Positions 6,662 to 13,498 of a DNA stretch of 24,957 nt are shown piece by piece. The stretch covers positions 1 to 24,957 of the forward strand of contig JADGRS010000005.1 in NCBI GenBank assembly GCA_017880705.1. The letters are read 5' to 3'. A program made the translations under genes and the position numbers. The first letter of the stretch is position 1. The number at the start of each line of letters is the position of its first letter. The DNA comes from Burkholderiales bacterium (GTDB lineage: Bacteria > Pseudomonadota > Gammaproteobacteria > Burkholderiales > Usitatibacteraceae). The notes beneath the pieces were generated by a model, which had not been told where the DNA came from, did no database searches, and saw only the letters and a program-made list of their open reading frames with translations.

Positions 6662-8262
6662 TGCACTTTTCTCTCTGTCAGGGGTTTGTATGTGGCGGCG
6701 GCGCCGTGGGATGCGCGGGCCGGCGCGCCGGAGAAGAGGAGCGACTTGATGACGACGGGCACCACGTCCGCAGGCCGGATCATCTCGCCGATGTCGACGA
6801 AGTCGAACTCCTTGAGGGCGATGCCGTCGATCGACACCAGCGGGCGCCCGATCGCGAGGTCGTGCTCGAGGATGTGGCCGAGCGTGCGCCCCACGTCGCC
6901 GTCGATCATCAGGACCAGGGGCGCGAGGCGTTGCGAAGGGGCGTCGGAAGCCGAAGCCATCGCGAGCGCGATCGCCTCCCCCAGCGCGCGCAACCGCCGA
7001 TAGTGCGGATCTCCACGCCAGCGGATCGACAGCGCGATCGCGTGGGCGCCGTCCGCGCAGGATCGCGCGACGGCGAGCTCGATGGCATGGGCCTCGCGCG
7101 CGACGTCGATGTCCTCGGTGAGCGTGAGCGCGGGCGCAGCCACCGCGACGTTGCGCAGCGGAAGCGACACGCCCGCGCTCACGTGGATGGTCTTGCCGCT
7201 CACCTGGACCGTGAATTGCGAGGCGCCGATCACCGTGGCGCGGATACCCTCGCGCGGCACCGCGAGCGGCGGCTCGATGCGCCCGTCGGCGCACGCCTGC
7301 GCGATGCGTTCTGCGAGGAGGCGGGCGATGTCCCCGAACTGCCGCGTCTCGCGGCCATAGATGTACTCGGAGACTCCGCCGGAGAACGTGATCGCGTCCG
7401 GCGCCGCGGCAAGCGCGAGCGTCTCGGTGAGGGCGAGCTTTTCGCCGAGCGCGGTCGGAGCTGCGCCGCGAATGAAGGCGATCGCCGCTTCGGCGAGAGC
7501 ATCGACGACCCGCGCGAGGTCGGTGGGAGCGGGACGGCATCCCAATCGCAGCTGCACGCCGGCGTCCGCCGCGGCGAGCGCGGCGGCCTCGTCGACCCGC
7601 GTGACGACGCCCTCGCCGTCGAAGGCGACCAGGCGGCCGCCGACCGCGAACGCACACGTCGAGACGACCTCGCCCGCGACGCACAGCGCAAGCTTGGTCG
7701 TGCCGCCGCCGATGTCGACGTTGAGGACTGTCTTGCGTTCATCGCGCGAGAGGGCGGCGGCGCCCGAGCCGTGGGCGGCCAGGGCGCTCTCCAGGTGATG
7801 CCCGGCGGAAGCGCACACGAACCTGCCCGAGTCCGCGGCGAAGAGTTCCGCGATCGCGCGCGCGTTGCTGCGCTTGATCGCTTCGCCCGTGAGGATCACG
7901 GCGCCCGTGTCGATCTCGCCCGGCGCGAGGCCGGCGTCCTCGTGGCAGCGCGCGACGAACCTCGCGAGGCGCGCCGCGTCGATGGTGCCGCCGGCAAGGA
8001 AGGGCGTGAGGAGGATCGGCGACTTCCACAGGATGCGCCGCTCCACCACGACGAACTGGCTGGAAAGCGCCTGGGTCTTGCGCTGCAGGCGCACCGACGC
8101 GAACATCAGGTGCGAGGTCGAGCTGCCGATGTCGATGCCCACCGTGGTGAGCGCGACGTTCTCGACCTTCCAGATGTATTCGACGAGCTCGCCGCGGCGG
8201 CCCACGGACATCTCGTGGACGTGCTCGCCGTCGCCCTCATGGAAGAGCGTCGCCGGCGTCAC
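6658..8262 (-). CDS. EutA-family reactivating ATPase (orphan, no lyase nearby)
   Basis: EutA reactivates adenosylcobalamin-dependent ethanolamine ammonia-lyase by exchanging damaged cofactor at the cost of ATP. The 534-residue product has the ASKHA ATPase motifs GIDIGSSTS (42-50) and NVDIGGGTTK (181-190), a later SGGVSEYIYG adenosine motif, ILTGEAIKRSNAR (123-135), SAGHHLESALAAHG and the C-terminal VDIGEMIRPADVVPVVIKSL. All of these line up in order with enteric EutA. The GTG at 8262 forms a GTGA overlap with the solute-binding protein gene; it gives about 40 residues before the first ATPase strand, including a His/Glu-rich stretch (HEGDGEHVHE) absent from the E. coli protein. An internal Met (residue 18) is an alternative start. 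No eutB/eutC or microcompartment genes occur in the window, so the client enzyme is unknown. Confidence 0.85.
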   Translation of the reverse strand: MTPATLFHEGDGEHVHEMSVGRRGELVEYIWKVENVALTTVGIDIGSSTSHLMFASVRLQRKTQALSSQFVVVERRILWKSPILLTPFLAGGTIDAARLARFVARCHEDAGLAPGEIDTGAVILTGEAIKRSNARAIAELFAADSGRFVCASAGHHLESALAAHGSGAAALSRDERKTVLNVDIGGGTTKLALCVAGEVVSTCAFAVGGRLVAFDGEGVVTRVDEAAALAAADAGVQLRLGCRPAPTDLARVVDALAEAAIAFIRGAAPTALGEKLALTETLALAAAPDAITFSGGVSEYIYGRETRQFGDIARLLAERIAQACADGRIEPPLAVPREGIRATVIGASQFTVQVSGKTIHVSAGVSLPLRNVAVAAPALTLTEDIDVAREAHAIELAVARSCADGAHAIALSIRWRGDPHYRRLRALGEAIALAMASASDAPSQRLAPLVLMIDGDVGRTLGHILEHDLAIGRPLVSIDGIALKEFDFVDIGEMIRPADVVPVVIKSLLFSGAPARASHGAAATYKPLTERKVQ

Positions 8263-9302
8263 TTGCCGGCGCGCTTGATGAACGTGTCCTCGTAGAGCCT
8301 GGTCCATGGGTCCTGCTTGTCGATCGCCTCGGCCGGGTCGATGAACTTGATCGGCATGTCGCCGAAGGGCGAGGGCACCTTGCCGCTGGCCGGCACGAAA
8401 CTGCGCGCGGCAAGCAGCGCCTGGCCCTCGTTGATGAAGAAGTCGAAGAGGAGGGACGCCGCGAAGGGATGGGACGCCTTCGCCGTGACGGCCACGGCGT
8501 GCAGCTGCGCGATCGCGGGCGGCAGCACGAACCAGTCGATCGCCCCGCCCTTCGCCTTCAGCTGCGGCGGCTTGTAGTTGTAGACGGTGAGCGCGAGCGG
8601 GATCTCCCCGGTGGCGACGAGGTTGGCGAGGAGCGTATGTCCCTTGCGCAACGAGATCCCGTTGGCGGAGACGATGTCGGCGAAGAGCTTCGCGCCGTCG
8701 CGCTCGCCCAGATCGTGCAGCAGCGTGCCGAACCACGCCTGGTCCTCGGCCTCGATGCCGAGCCGGCCCTTCCAGCGCGGATCGGCGAGATCCTTGTAAG
8801 TCCGCGGCAGCTCCTCGCGCCTCACCTTGTCGGTGTTGTACGCCGCCACGAACACGTCCATGGTGGATGTCGCCCACTCACGGTGCTGCGGCAACGTGCC
8901 GGGCCGCAGGTCCGCGAAGTAGGGAGAATCCATCCGCAGGAGCATCTTCTCGCGATGCAACGCCTCCATCTCGGGCGCGTTGTTCTCGATGAAATCGACG
9001 TCGCGCTTGCCGGCGCGGGTCTCGGCGATGACGCGCTGGACGACGTTCTCCGAGCTCGAGCGCCAATCGCGGACCTTCACGCCGTACCTCGCGGTGAAGG
9101 CGTCGAAGACCGGCTTCAGGTCCTCGGTCTGGCTCGAGTGATACACCATCACCTCGCCCTCGCGGCGCGCGCCCTCGACAAGCGCCTTCGCGCGCGCGTC
9201 GCCCTGCAGGTGCGCGACGGCGGCGATGTCGGTGACCTGCGCCGCGGCGAGCGCAGGGATCGCGGCCGCGAGCCAGAACGCCAGGGTGCGCACGAGCTTC
9301 AT
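8259..9302 (-). CDS. Periplasmic extracellular solute-binding protein (ABC transporter, family 1/AfuA-PotD-like)
   Basis: This is predicted to be a secreted ligand-binding protein of an ABC importer. It is 347 residues long with a clear Sec signal peptide, MKLVRTLAFWLAAAIPALAAAQ, cleaved near residue 21. The mature protein has the fold signature of iron/polyamine-type binding proteins: GARREGEVMVYHSSQTEDLKPV, then DVDFIENNAPEMEALHREK, YNTDKV, DLADPRWKGRLG and the C-terminal ASHPFAASLLFDFFINEGQ. The start ATG at 9302 is preceded by AAGGAG, a good ribosome-binding site. It lies 28 bases after the Rieske gene and overlaps the EutA-like gene by four bases. No permease or ATPase gene accompanies it. 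The ligand is probably the pathway substrate, an inference from operon context only. Confidence 0.88.
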   Translation of the reverse strand: MKLVRTLAFWLAAAIPALAAAQVTDIAAVAHLQGDARAKALVEGARREGEVMVYHSSQTEDLKPVFDAFTARYGVKVRDWRSSSENVVQRVIAETRAGKRDVDFIENNAPEMEALHREKMLLRMDSPYFADLRPGTLPQHREWATSTMDVFVAAYNTDKVRREELPRTYKDLADPRWKGRLGIEAEDQAWFGTLLHDLGERDGAKLFADIVSANGISLRKGHTLLANLVATGEIPLALTVYNYKPPQLKAKGGAIDWFVLPPAIAQLHAVAVTAKASHPFAASLLFDFFINEGQALLAARSFVPASGKVPSPFGDMPIKFIDPAEAIDKQDPWTRLYEDTFIKRAGK

Positions 9303-9330
9303 GCCCACTTCTCCTTGGAAGGCCGCGGAT

Positions 9331-10647
9331 TCAATCGGCGGCATGCTCCTGCGTCGCCGCAGACGCCTGGGCCGGGGCGGGGGCGGGCGCGCCATCGAGC
9401 GTGCGCCAATCGGTGGACTTCGCGACGATGCCCTCGAAGGAGCGCAGCTTCGCCGCGGCGACGCGCGGCTCGGTGGTGCCGATGGCGGGCTTGCCCGCCG
9501 CGAACTGCCTCGCCGCCTCCACCATGATGCGGCGGAACTCGACGATCGCGAGGTCGCTCGCGCCGAGCCGCTCGCGGCTGCGGTCGGCGATGCCGCCCAT
9601 CGTCTCCCACATCGCCATGTCCTGCATCGGAATGCCGCGGATGCCCGTGAAGTCGCCGAGCTTCATCGCCTTGCGATCCTGCAGGTAGTTGTTGTCGCGA
9701 TTGCGATATTTCCGGTACTTCCAGTCGAGGTCGACGCCGACCTGCGCGCCGCAGAACTTGCGCCACGATTCCTGGTCGATGCCCGCTCCAACGTCACTCC
9801 ACGCGACGAAGTAGAAATACGTGTTGCAGTCATCCTGCGGGACGTGGAGGATCGACAGGTTGTACAGGTTGTTCGGCGGAATGTGCACCGAGAACGGCGC
9901 CTGGAAGAGCGTGATGCGGATGTAGTCGTGGGTGGCCGAGTTCACGATCGGCCGGCGAATCGCCGCGTAGCGGAAACCGAAGGGTGTCTGCTGCACCTGC
10001 AGGCGCGGCGCCTTGTCCGTCGAGGGGCGCGGCCACACCGTCTCAGTCGCCTTCGCGCCGTCGACGCGCGCGGGAGGCATGTCCGTCGAATGCAGGCTCG
10101 AGCTGTGCGCGGAGTCGATCGCGCCTTCGAGGATCTGCGCCCAGTTGCACGCCACCTGCACCTTCACGATGGAAACGCGCGTCTGCGGCGTCGGCGCGAA
10201 GGCAGGCGGCTCGAAGGCGGGCATCGATTCCGCCGGGCCCATGTAGGCCCACACGAATCCACCCCAGTCCTGCGCCGGATAGGCGGTGTGCTTCACCTTG
10301 CCGCACAGGCCGCTCGAGGCGGGCTCGGACGCCATCTCGAGGACATTGCCCTTCACGTCCACTTTCCAGCCGTGGTACAGGCAACGCAGCCCGCCTTCCT
10401 CGTTGCGTCCCATCACGAGGGAGGCGCGCCGGTGCGGGCAATGCTCGTCCAGCACCCCGACGTTGCCGTCGCTGTCGCGGAACACCACGAGATCCTCGCC
10501 CAGGATCCTCGCGTGCACCGGTGTGCCGTCGGCCTCGGCGACTTCCTCGGCGAGGCACACGGGAATCCAATGGCGGCGCATGAGCTGGCCCATGGGCGCC
10601 GCGCCTTCGACGCGGCACAAGAGGTCGTTTTCCTGGATCGTCAGCAT
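9331..10647 (-). CDS. Rieske aromatic ring-hydroxylating oxygenase, large subunit (phthalate 4,5-dioxygenase-like)
   Basis: This is a non-haem iron oxygenase that takes electrons from a partner reductase and inserts O2 into an aromatic substrate. Its 438 residues contain a Rieske [2Fe-2S] site, CPHRRAS (C70, H72) and CLYHGWK (C89, H92), then the mononuclear iron region NWAQILEGAIDSAHSSSLH with His181 and His186 preceded by the bridging Asp178. The pattern EGAIDSAHxxxLH is characteristic of the phthalate 4,5-dioxygenase branch (Pht3/OphA2 type), which has no small subunit. The start ATG at 10647 follows a weak GGGGTGG site; the frame is open further upstream but would run through the control region. 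It heads the minus arm of the divergent cluster, and its probable reductase is first on the other arm. The substrate is not certain. Confidence 0.9.
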   Translation of the reverse strand: MLTIQENDLLCRVEGAAPMGQLMRRHWIPVCLAEEVAEADGTPVHARILGEDLVVFRDSDGNVGVLDEHCPHRRASLVMGRNEEGGLRCLYHGWKVDVKGNVLEMASEPASSGLCGKVKHTAYPAQDWGGFVWAYMGPAESMPAFEPPAFAPTPQTRVSIVKVQVACNWAQILEGAIDSAHSSSLHSTDMPPARVDGAKATETVWPRPSTDKAPRLQVQQTPFGFRYAAIRRPIVNSATHDYIRITLFQAPFSVHIPPNNLYNLSILHVPQDDCNTYFYFVAWSDVGAGIDQESWRKFCGAQVGVDLDWKYRKYRNRDNNYLQDRKAMKLGDFTGIRGIPMQDMAMWETMGGIADRSRERLGASDLAIVEFRRIMVEAARQFAAGKPAIGTTEPRVAAAKLRSFEGIVAKSTDWRTLDGAPAPAPAQASAATQEHAAD

Positions 10648-10694
10648 GGAACCACCCCGATCGATATTTGCCCGCGCCGCGCGCGCGGTGTAAG

Positions 10695-10719
10695 TTAGAC
10701 CTCTAAGGTTATCAAACCT
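10695..10719. promoter_or_regulatory. Overlapping palindromes in the divergent control region (candidate MarR operator)
   Basis: Between the divergent Rieske and reductase genes (10648-10751, 104 bases), the only AT-richer patch carries two partly overlapping palindromes. One is TTAGA-CC-TCTAA at 10695-10706; the other is AGGTT-ATCA-AACCT at 10706-10719. MarR-family dimers bind such short inverted repeats, and a marR gene is the last gene of the plus arm. On the minus strand a weak promoter-like pair, TTGATA with TACACC 17 bases on, overlaps these repeats. Binding of the local MarR protein to this site is an inference. Confidence 0.5.
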
Positions 10720-10751
10720 ACGGGCTTTCGGCACCTGCGTCCACGCGAGCC

Positions 10752-11711
10752 ATGACCTCCCTCCCCGCGCCGCTCACCCTGCGAGTCGCACGCGCCGAAA
10801 AGGTCGCGGCGGACATTCACTCGTTCGAGCTGCGCAGCCCTTCTGGGGGCGAGCTTCCGCCTTTCACCGCCGGCGCGCACGTCACGGTGAAATCCCGCAA
10901 CGGGAGCCTTCGCAAATACTCCCTCTGCAACGATCCGGCGGAGCGCGATCGCTACGTGATCGCGGTCAAGCGCGATCCCGCGGGCCGCGGCGGCTCCGTG
11001 GATCTGGTGGATCACACGCGCGTCGGCGACGGGCTCGAAGTCTCCGCGCCGCACAACGCATTCGAGCTCGCGGCGAAGGCGCCTTCGTTCATCCTCATCG
11101 CGGGCGGCATCGGCATCACCCCGATCCTGTCGATGGCGCGGAGCCTCAACGCCGAAGGCCGGCGCTACACGCTCTACTACCTCGCGCGCTCGCCCGGACA
11201 CGCCGCGTTCCGCGACGAGCTGCAAGGCGGCGACTTCGCCGGGAAGGTCGTCATCCATCACGACGGCGGCAATCCCGCGCGCTCGTTCGATCTCTGGCCC
11301 GTCCTCGAGAGACCATCCACCGCCCACGTGTATTGCTGCGGGCCGCGCCCGCTCCTCGATGGCGTGCGCGACATGACGGGCCACTGGCCCGCGGCCGCCA
11401 TCCACTTCGAAAGCTTCATCGACGCGGGGGCCGCGGCGAAGCCCGGCGACAAGCCCTTCGGCGTGGTGCTCGCGAAATCGGGCGATCGCCTCGAAGTGCC
11501 CGTCGGCCTGTCCATTCTCGAAGTCATGCGAAGCCGCGGCCACGATGCGCCGAGCTCGTGCGAAAGCGGCACTTGCGGCACCTGCCGCACGCGCCTCATC
11601 TCCGGCGAGGCCGACCATCGCGACCTCGTCCTCATGGATGAAGAGAAGGCGACGCAGATCATGATCTGCGTGTCGCGGGCGAGGTCGCCCGAGATCGTGA
11701 TCGACCGCTGA
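10752..11711 (+). CDS. Flavin/2Fe-2S oxygenase reductase (phthalate dioxygenase reductase family)
   Basis: This one-polypeptide reductase passes electrons from NAD(P)H through flavin to a plant-type [2Fe-2S] centre and then to a Rieske oxygenase. Its 319 residues are ordered as in phthalate dioxygenase reductase and VanB. The flavin-binding domain contains RKYSLCN (54-60), the nucleotide-binding domain contains GGIGITPIL (118-126) and CCGPRPLL (195-202), and the C-terminal ferredoxin domain has Cys270, Cys275, Cys278 and Cys306 (CESGTCGTC then MICVS). It is divergent from the oxygenase gene and starts the plus arm. Its TGA overlaps the ATG of the dehydrogenase by one base (TGATG). It is most likely the reductase of the Rieske oxygenase encoded next door. 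Confidence 0.92.
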   Translation: MTSLPAPLTLRVARAEKVAADIHSFELRSPSGGELPPFTAGAHVTVKSRNGSLRKYSLCNDPAERDRYVIAVKRDPAGRGGSVDLVDHTRVGDGLEVSAPHNAFELAAKAPSFILIAGGIGITPILSMARSLNAEGRRYTLYYLARSPGHAAFRDELQGGDFAGKVVIHHDGGNPARSFDLWPVLERPSTAHVYCCGPRPLLDGVRDMTGHWPAAAIHFESFIDAGAAAKPGDKPFGVVLAKSGDRLEVPVGLSILEVMRSRGHDAPSSCESGTCGTCRTRLISGEADHRDLVLMDEEKATQIMICVSRARSPEIVIDR

Positions 11712-12907
11712 TGGCGCGCCGCGTCCGTCTCGGCGTGGCGGGCCTCGGCCGCGCGTTCACGCTGATGCTGCCGACGCTTTCAGCCCATCCGGGCGTGGAG
11801 CTCGTCGCCGCGGCCGATCCGCGGCGAGAGGCGCGCGATCGATTCGCCGCGGACTTCAACGCGAAGGCCTACGGCAGCGTCGAGGAGCTCTGCGCCGACA
11901 AGGCGGTGGAAGCGGTCTATGTCGCGACTCCGCACCGGCATCACGCACCCCACGCCATCCTCGCCGCGCGAAGCGGAAGGCACGTGCTGGTCGAGAAGCC
12001 CATGGCGCTTTCCATCGAGGAGGCCGAGTCGATGGTCGCGGCGGCGCGCGAGGGCGGCGTGCGCCTCGTGGTGGGCCACAGCCACAGCTTCGATGCGCCG
12101 ATCCTCCGCGCGCGCGCGATCGTCGAGAGCGGCGAGCTCGGAGCCGTGAGGATGATCACCGCGCTCAACTTCACCGATTTCCTGTATCGCCCCCGGCGCC
12201 CCGAGGAGCTCGACACCGCGGCGGGCGGCGGCGTCATATTCAGCCAGGCCGCGCACCAGGTCGACGTCGTGCGGTTGCTCGGCGGCGGGCTCGCCGAAAG
12301 AGTGCGCGCCATGACGGGCGCGTGGGATCCGCGCCGCGCCACCGAAGGCGCGTACTCGGCGCTCCTCGCGTTCCGGGGCGGCGCGTTCGCCTCGCTCACG
12401 TACAGCGGCTACGGGCATTTCGACAGCGACGAGCTCTGCGGCTGGATCGGCGAGACGGGGGCGCGCAAGGATCCCGCCCTCTACGGCGCCGCGCGCCGCG
12501 CGCTCGCTTCAATCGCCGATCCCGCAGCCGAGGCCGCCGCCAAGGCCGCGCGCAACTACGGCGGCGCGAGCTACGCGAAGCCGGGCGCGGAGCCTCCCTG
12601 GCACGAGCACTTCGGCCTCGTGATCGTGTCGTGCGAGCGCGGCGACGTGCGGCCGACTCCGTCGAGCGTCATCGTGCAGGGAGACGACTCGCAAAGGACC
12701 GAGGCGCTCGCGAAGCCCGCGGTGCCGCGCGCCGAGGTGATCGACGAGCTGTGCGAAGCCGTGCTCGCGAACCGTTCGCCGCTGCACGATGGCGAATGGG
12801 GGCTCGCGACGCTGGAAGTCTGCATCGCGATGCTGCGCTCGGCGCGTGAATCCCGCGAGGTGCGCCTAGTTCGGCAGGTGGCGCTGCGTGGGATAATTCG
12901 CGCGTGA
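11711..12907 (+). CDS. Gfo/Idh/MocA-family NAD(P)-dependent dehydrogenase (possible cis-dihydrodiol dehydrogenase)
   Basis: This is a 398-residue oxidoreductase of the Gfo/Idh/MocA family. The N-terminal Rossmann fold has GVAGLGRAF (8-16), an acidic residue after the second strand (AAADPR), TPHRHHAPHAI (73-83) and the family EKP motif (95-97, with Lys96). The C-terminal substrate domain has GGGVIFSQAAHQVDVVR (172-188), where His182 and Asp185 match the usual catalytic positions. The Pseudomonas phthalate 4,5-cis-dihydrodiol dehydrogenase (Pht4) belongs to this family, which fits the neighbouring oxygenase and reductase: it would re-aromatise a cis-dihydrodiol to a catechol. It overlaps the reductase stop by one base and the marR start by four (GTGA). 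Other sugar or inositol substrates cannot be excluded from sequence alone. Confidence 0.88.
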   Translation: MARRVRLGVAGLGRAFTLMLPTLSAHPGVELVAAADPRREARDRFAADFNAKAYGSVEELCADKAVEAVYVATPHRHHAPHAILAARSGRHVLVEKPMALSIEEAESMVAAAREGGVRLVVGHSHSFDAPILRARAIVESGELGAVRMITALNFTDFLYRPRRPEELDTAAGGGVIFSQAAHQVDVVRLLGGGLAERVRAMTGAWDPRRATEGAYSALLAFRGGAFASLTYSGYGHFDSDELCGWIGETGARKDPALYGAARRALASIADPAAEAAAKAARNYGGASYAKPGAEPPWHEHFGLVIVSCERGDVRPTPSSVIVQGDDSQRTEALAKPAVPRAEVIDELCEAVLANRSPLHDGEWGLATLEVCIAMLRSARESREVRLVRQVALRGIIRA

Positions 12908-13491
12908 AATCCGAGAGCGCCGCCGGCGCGAAGCTTCCGACCCGCGAGATCCTGCAACACTGGCGCGAAGCGGTTCCCGGGGATCGCCTCGCCCATCTCG
13001 TGAAGGACGCGACGCGAGCCCTGGTGCGCGCGCTGCAGATGCGCCTGGTCGCGCACGGCGTCCCGTTCGGGCACTGGGCGTTCCTGCGCATCCTCTGGGA
13101 GCGCGACGGCCTCACGCAGCGCGAGCTCTCGGGGCGGGCGGGCGTGATGGAGCCCACCACGTTCTCCGCGTTGAAGGCGATGGAGGGAATCGGCTACGTG
13201 AAGCGCCGCCGGCTCCCCGAGAACCGCAAGAACATCTACGTGTTCCTCACCGCGAAGGGCCGGGCGCTGAAGGAAAAGCTCGTGCCGCTGGCCGAGGACG
13301 TGAACCGCGTCGCGGTGGCGGGCCTCGCCGACGAGGACATCTCAAGAACCCGCGAGGTCCTCCTCGCGATCATCGACAACCTAGCGCGCGACGAGGAGCG
13401 TAGCGCCGACGGCGCGCGCCGCGTACCCTCGACGCGGGAGCTCGCGCGGCTGGTCGCGGCGGGAACGAAGGCGCGGCGCTCGCGCGCCTGA
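12904..13491 (+). CDS. MarR-family transcriptional regulator
   Basis: This is a winged helix-turn-helix dimeric regulator of 195 residues. The DNA-binding part runs roughly from residue 55 to 125: HWAFLRILWERDGLTQRELS, then AGVMEPTTFSALKAMEGIGYVKRR (recognition helix region) and the wing RLPENRKNIYVFLTAKG. The GTG start overlaps the dehydrogenase stop (GTGA), indicating coupled translation. The C terminus carries an extra basic, Ala/Arg-rich tail of about 35 residues. As the last gene of the plus arm it probably controls the catabolic cluster, most simply by repression relieved by an aromatic ligand, acting on the palindromes at 10695-10719. That control circuit is inferred. Confidence 0.9.
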   Translation: MKSESAAGAKLPTREILQHWREAVPGDRLAHLVKDATRALVRALQMRLVAHGVPFGHWAFLRILWERDGLTQRELSGRAGVMEPTTFSALKAMEGIGYVKRRRLPENRKNIYVFLTAKGRALKEKLVPLAEDVNRVAVAGLADEDISRTREVLLAIIDNLARDEERSADGARRVPSTRELARLVAAGTKARRSRA

Positions 13492-13498
13492 TCCTCCC

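Noticed and set aside
5579..7684. A 701-residue minus-strand frame extending the bicupin upstream into the EutA-like gene.
   Set aside because: The upstream part is an out-of-frame shadow of the EutA-like gene; the ATG at 6661 overlaps the previous stop as expected for coupled genes.
6658..8262. Assignment of the EutA-like gene to an ethanolamine utilisation operon.
   Set aside because: No eutB, eutC, eutD/E/G or shell-protein gene is in the window; the neighbours are aromatic-oxygenase genes.
5642..8295. Long plus-strand open frames (453 and 544 residues) opposite the bicupin and EutA-like genes.
   Set aside because: No recognisable domain and low-complexity Arg/Ala/Val/Asp content; these are antisense shadows produced by high GC.
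9226..10698. A 490-residue plus-strand open frame opposite the Rieske gene.
   Set aside because: Composition (Arg, Ala, His, Val rich) is that of antisense shadows in GC-rich genes; the minus strand encodes clear Rieske motifs.
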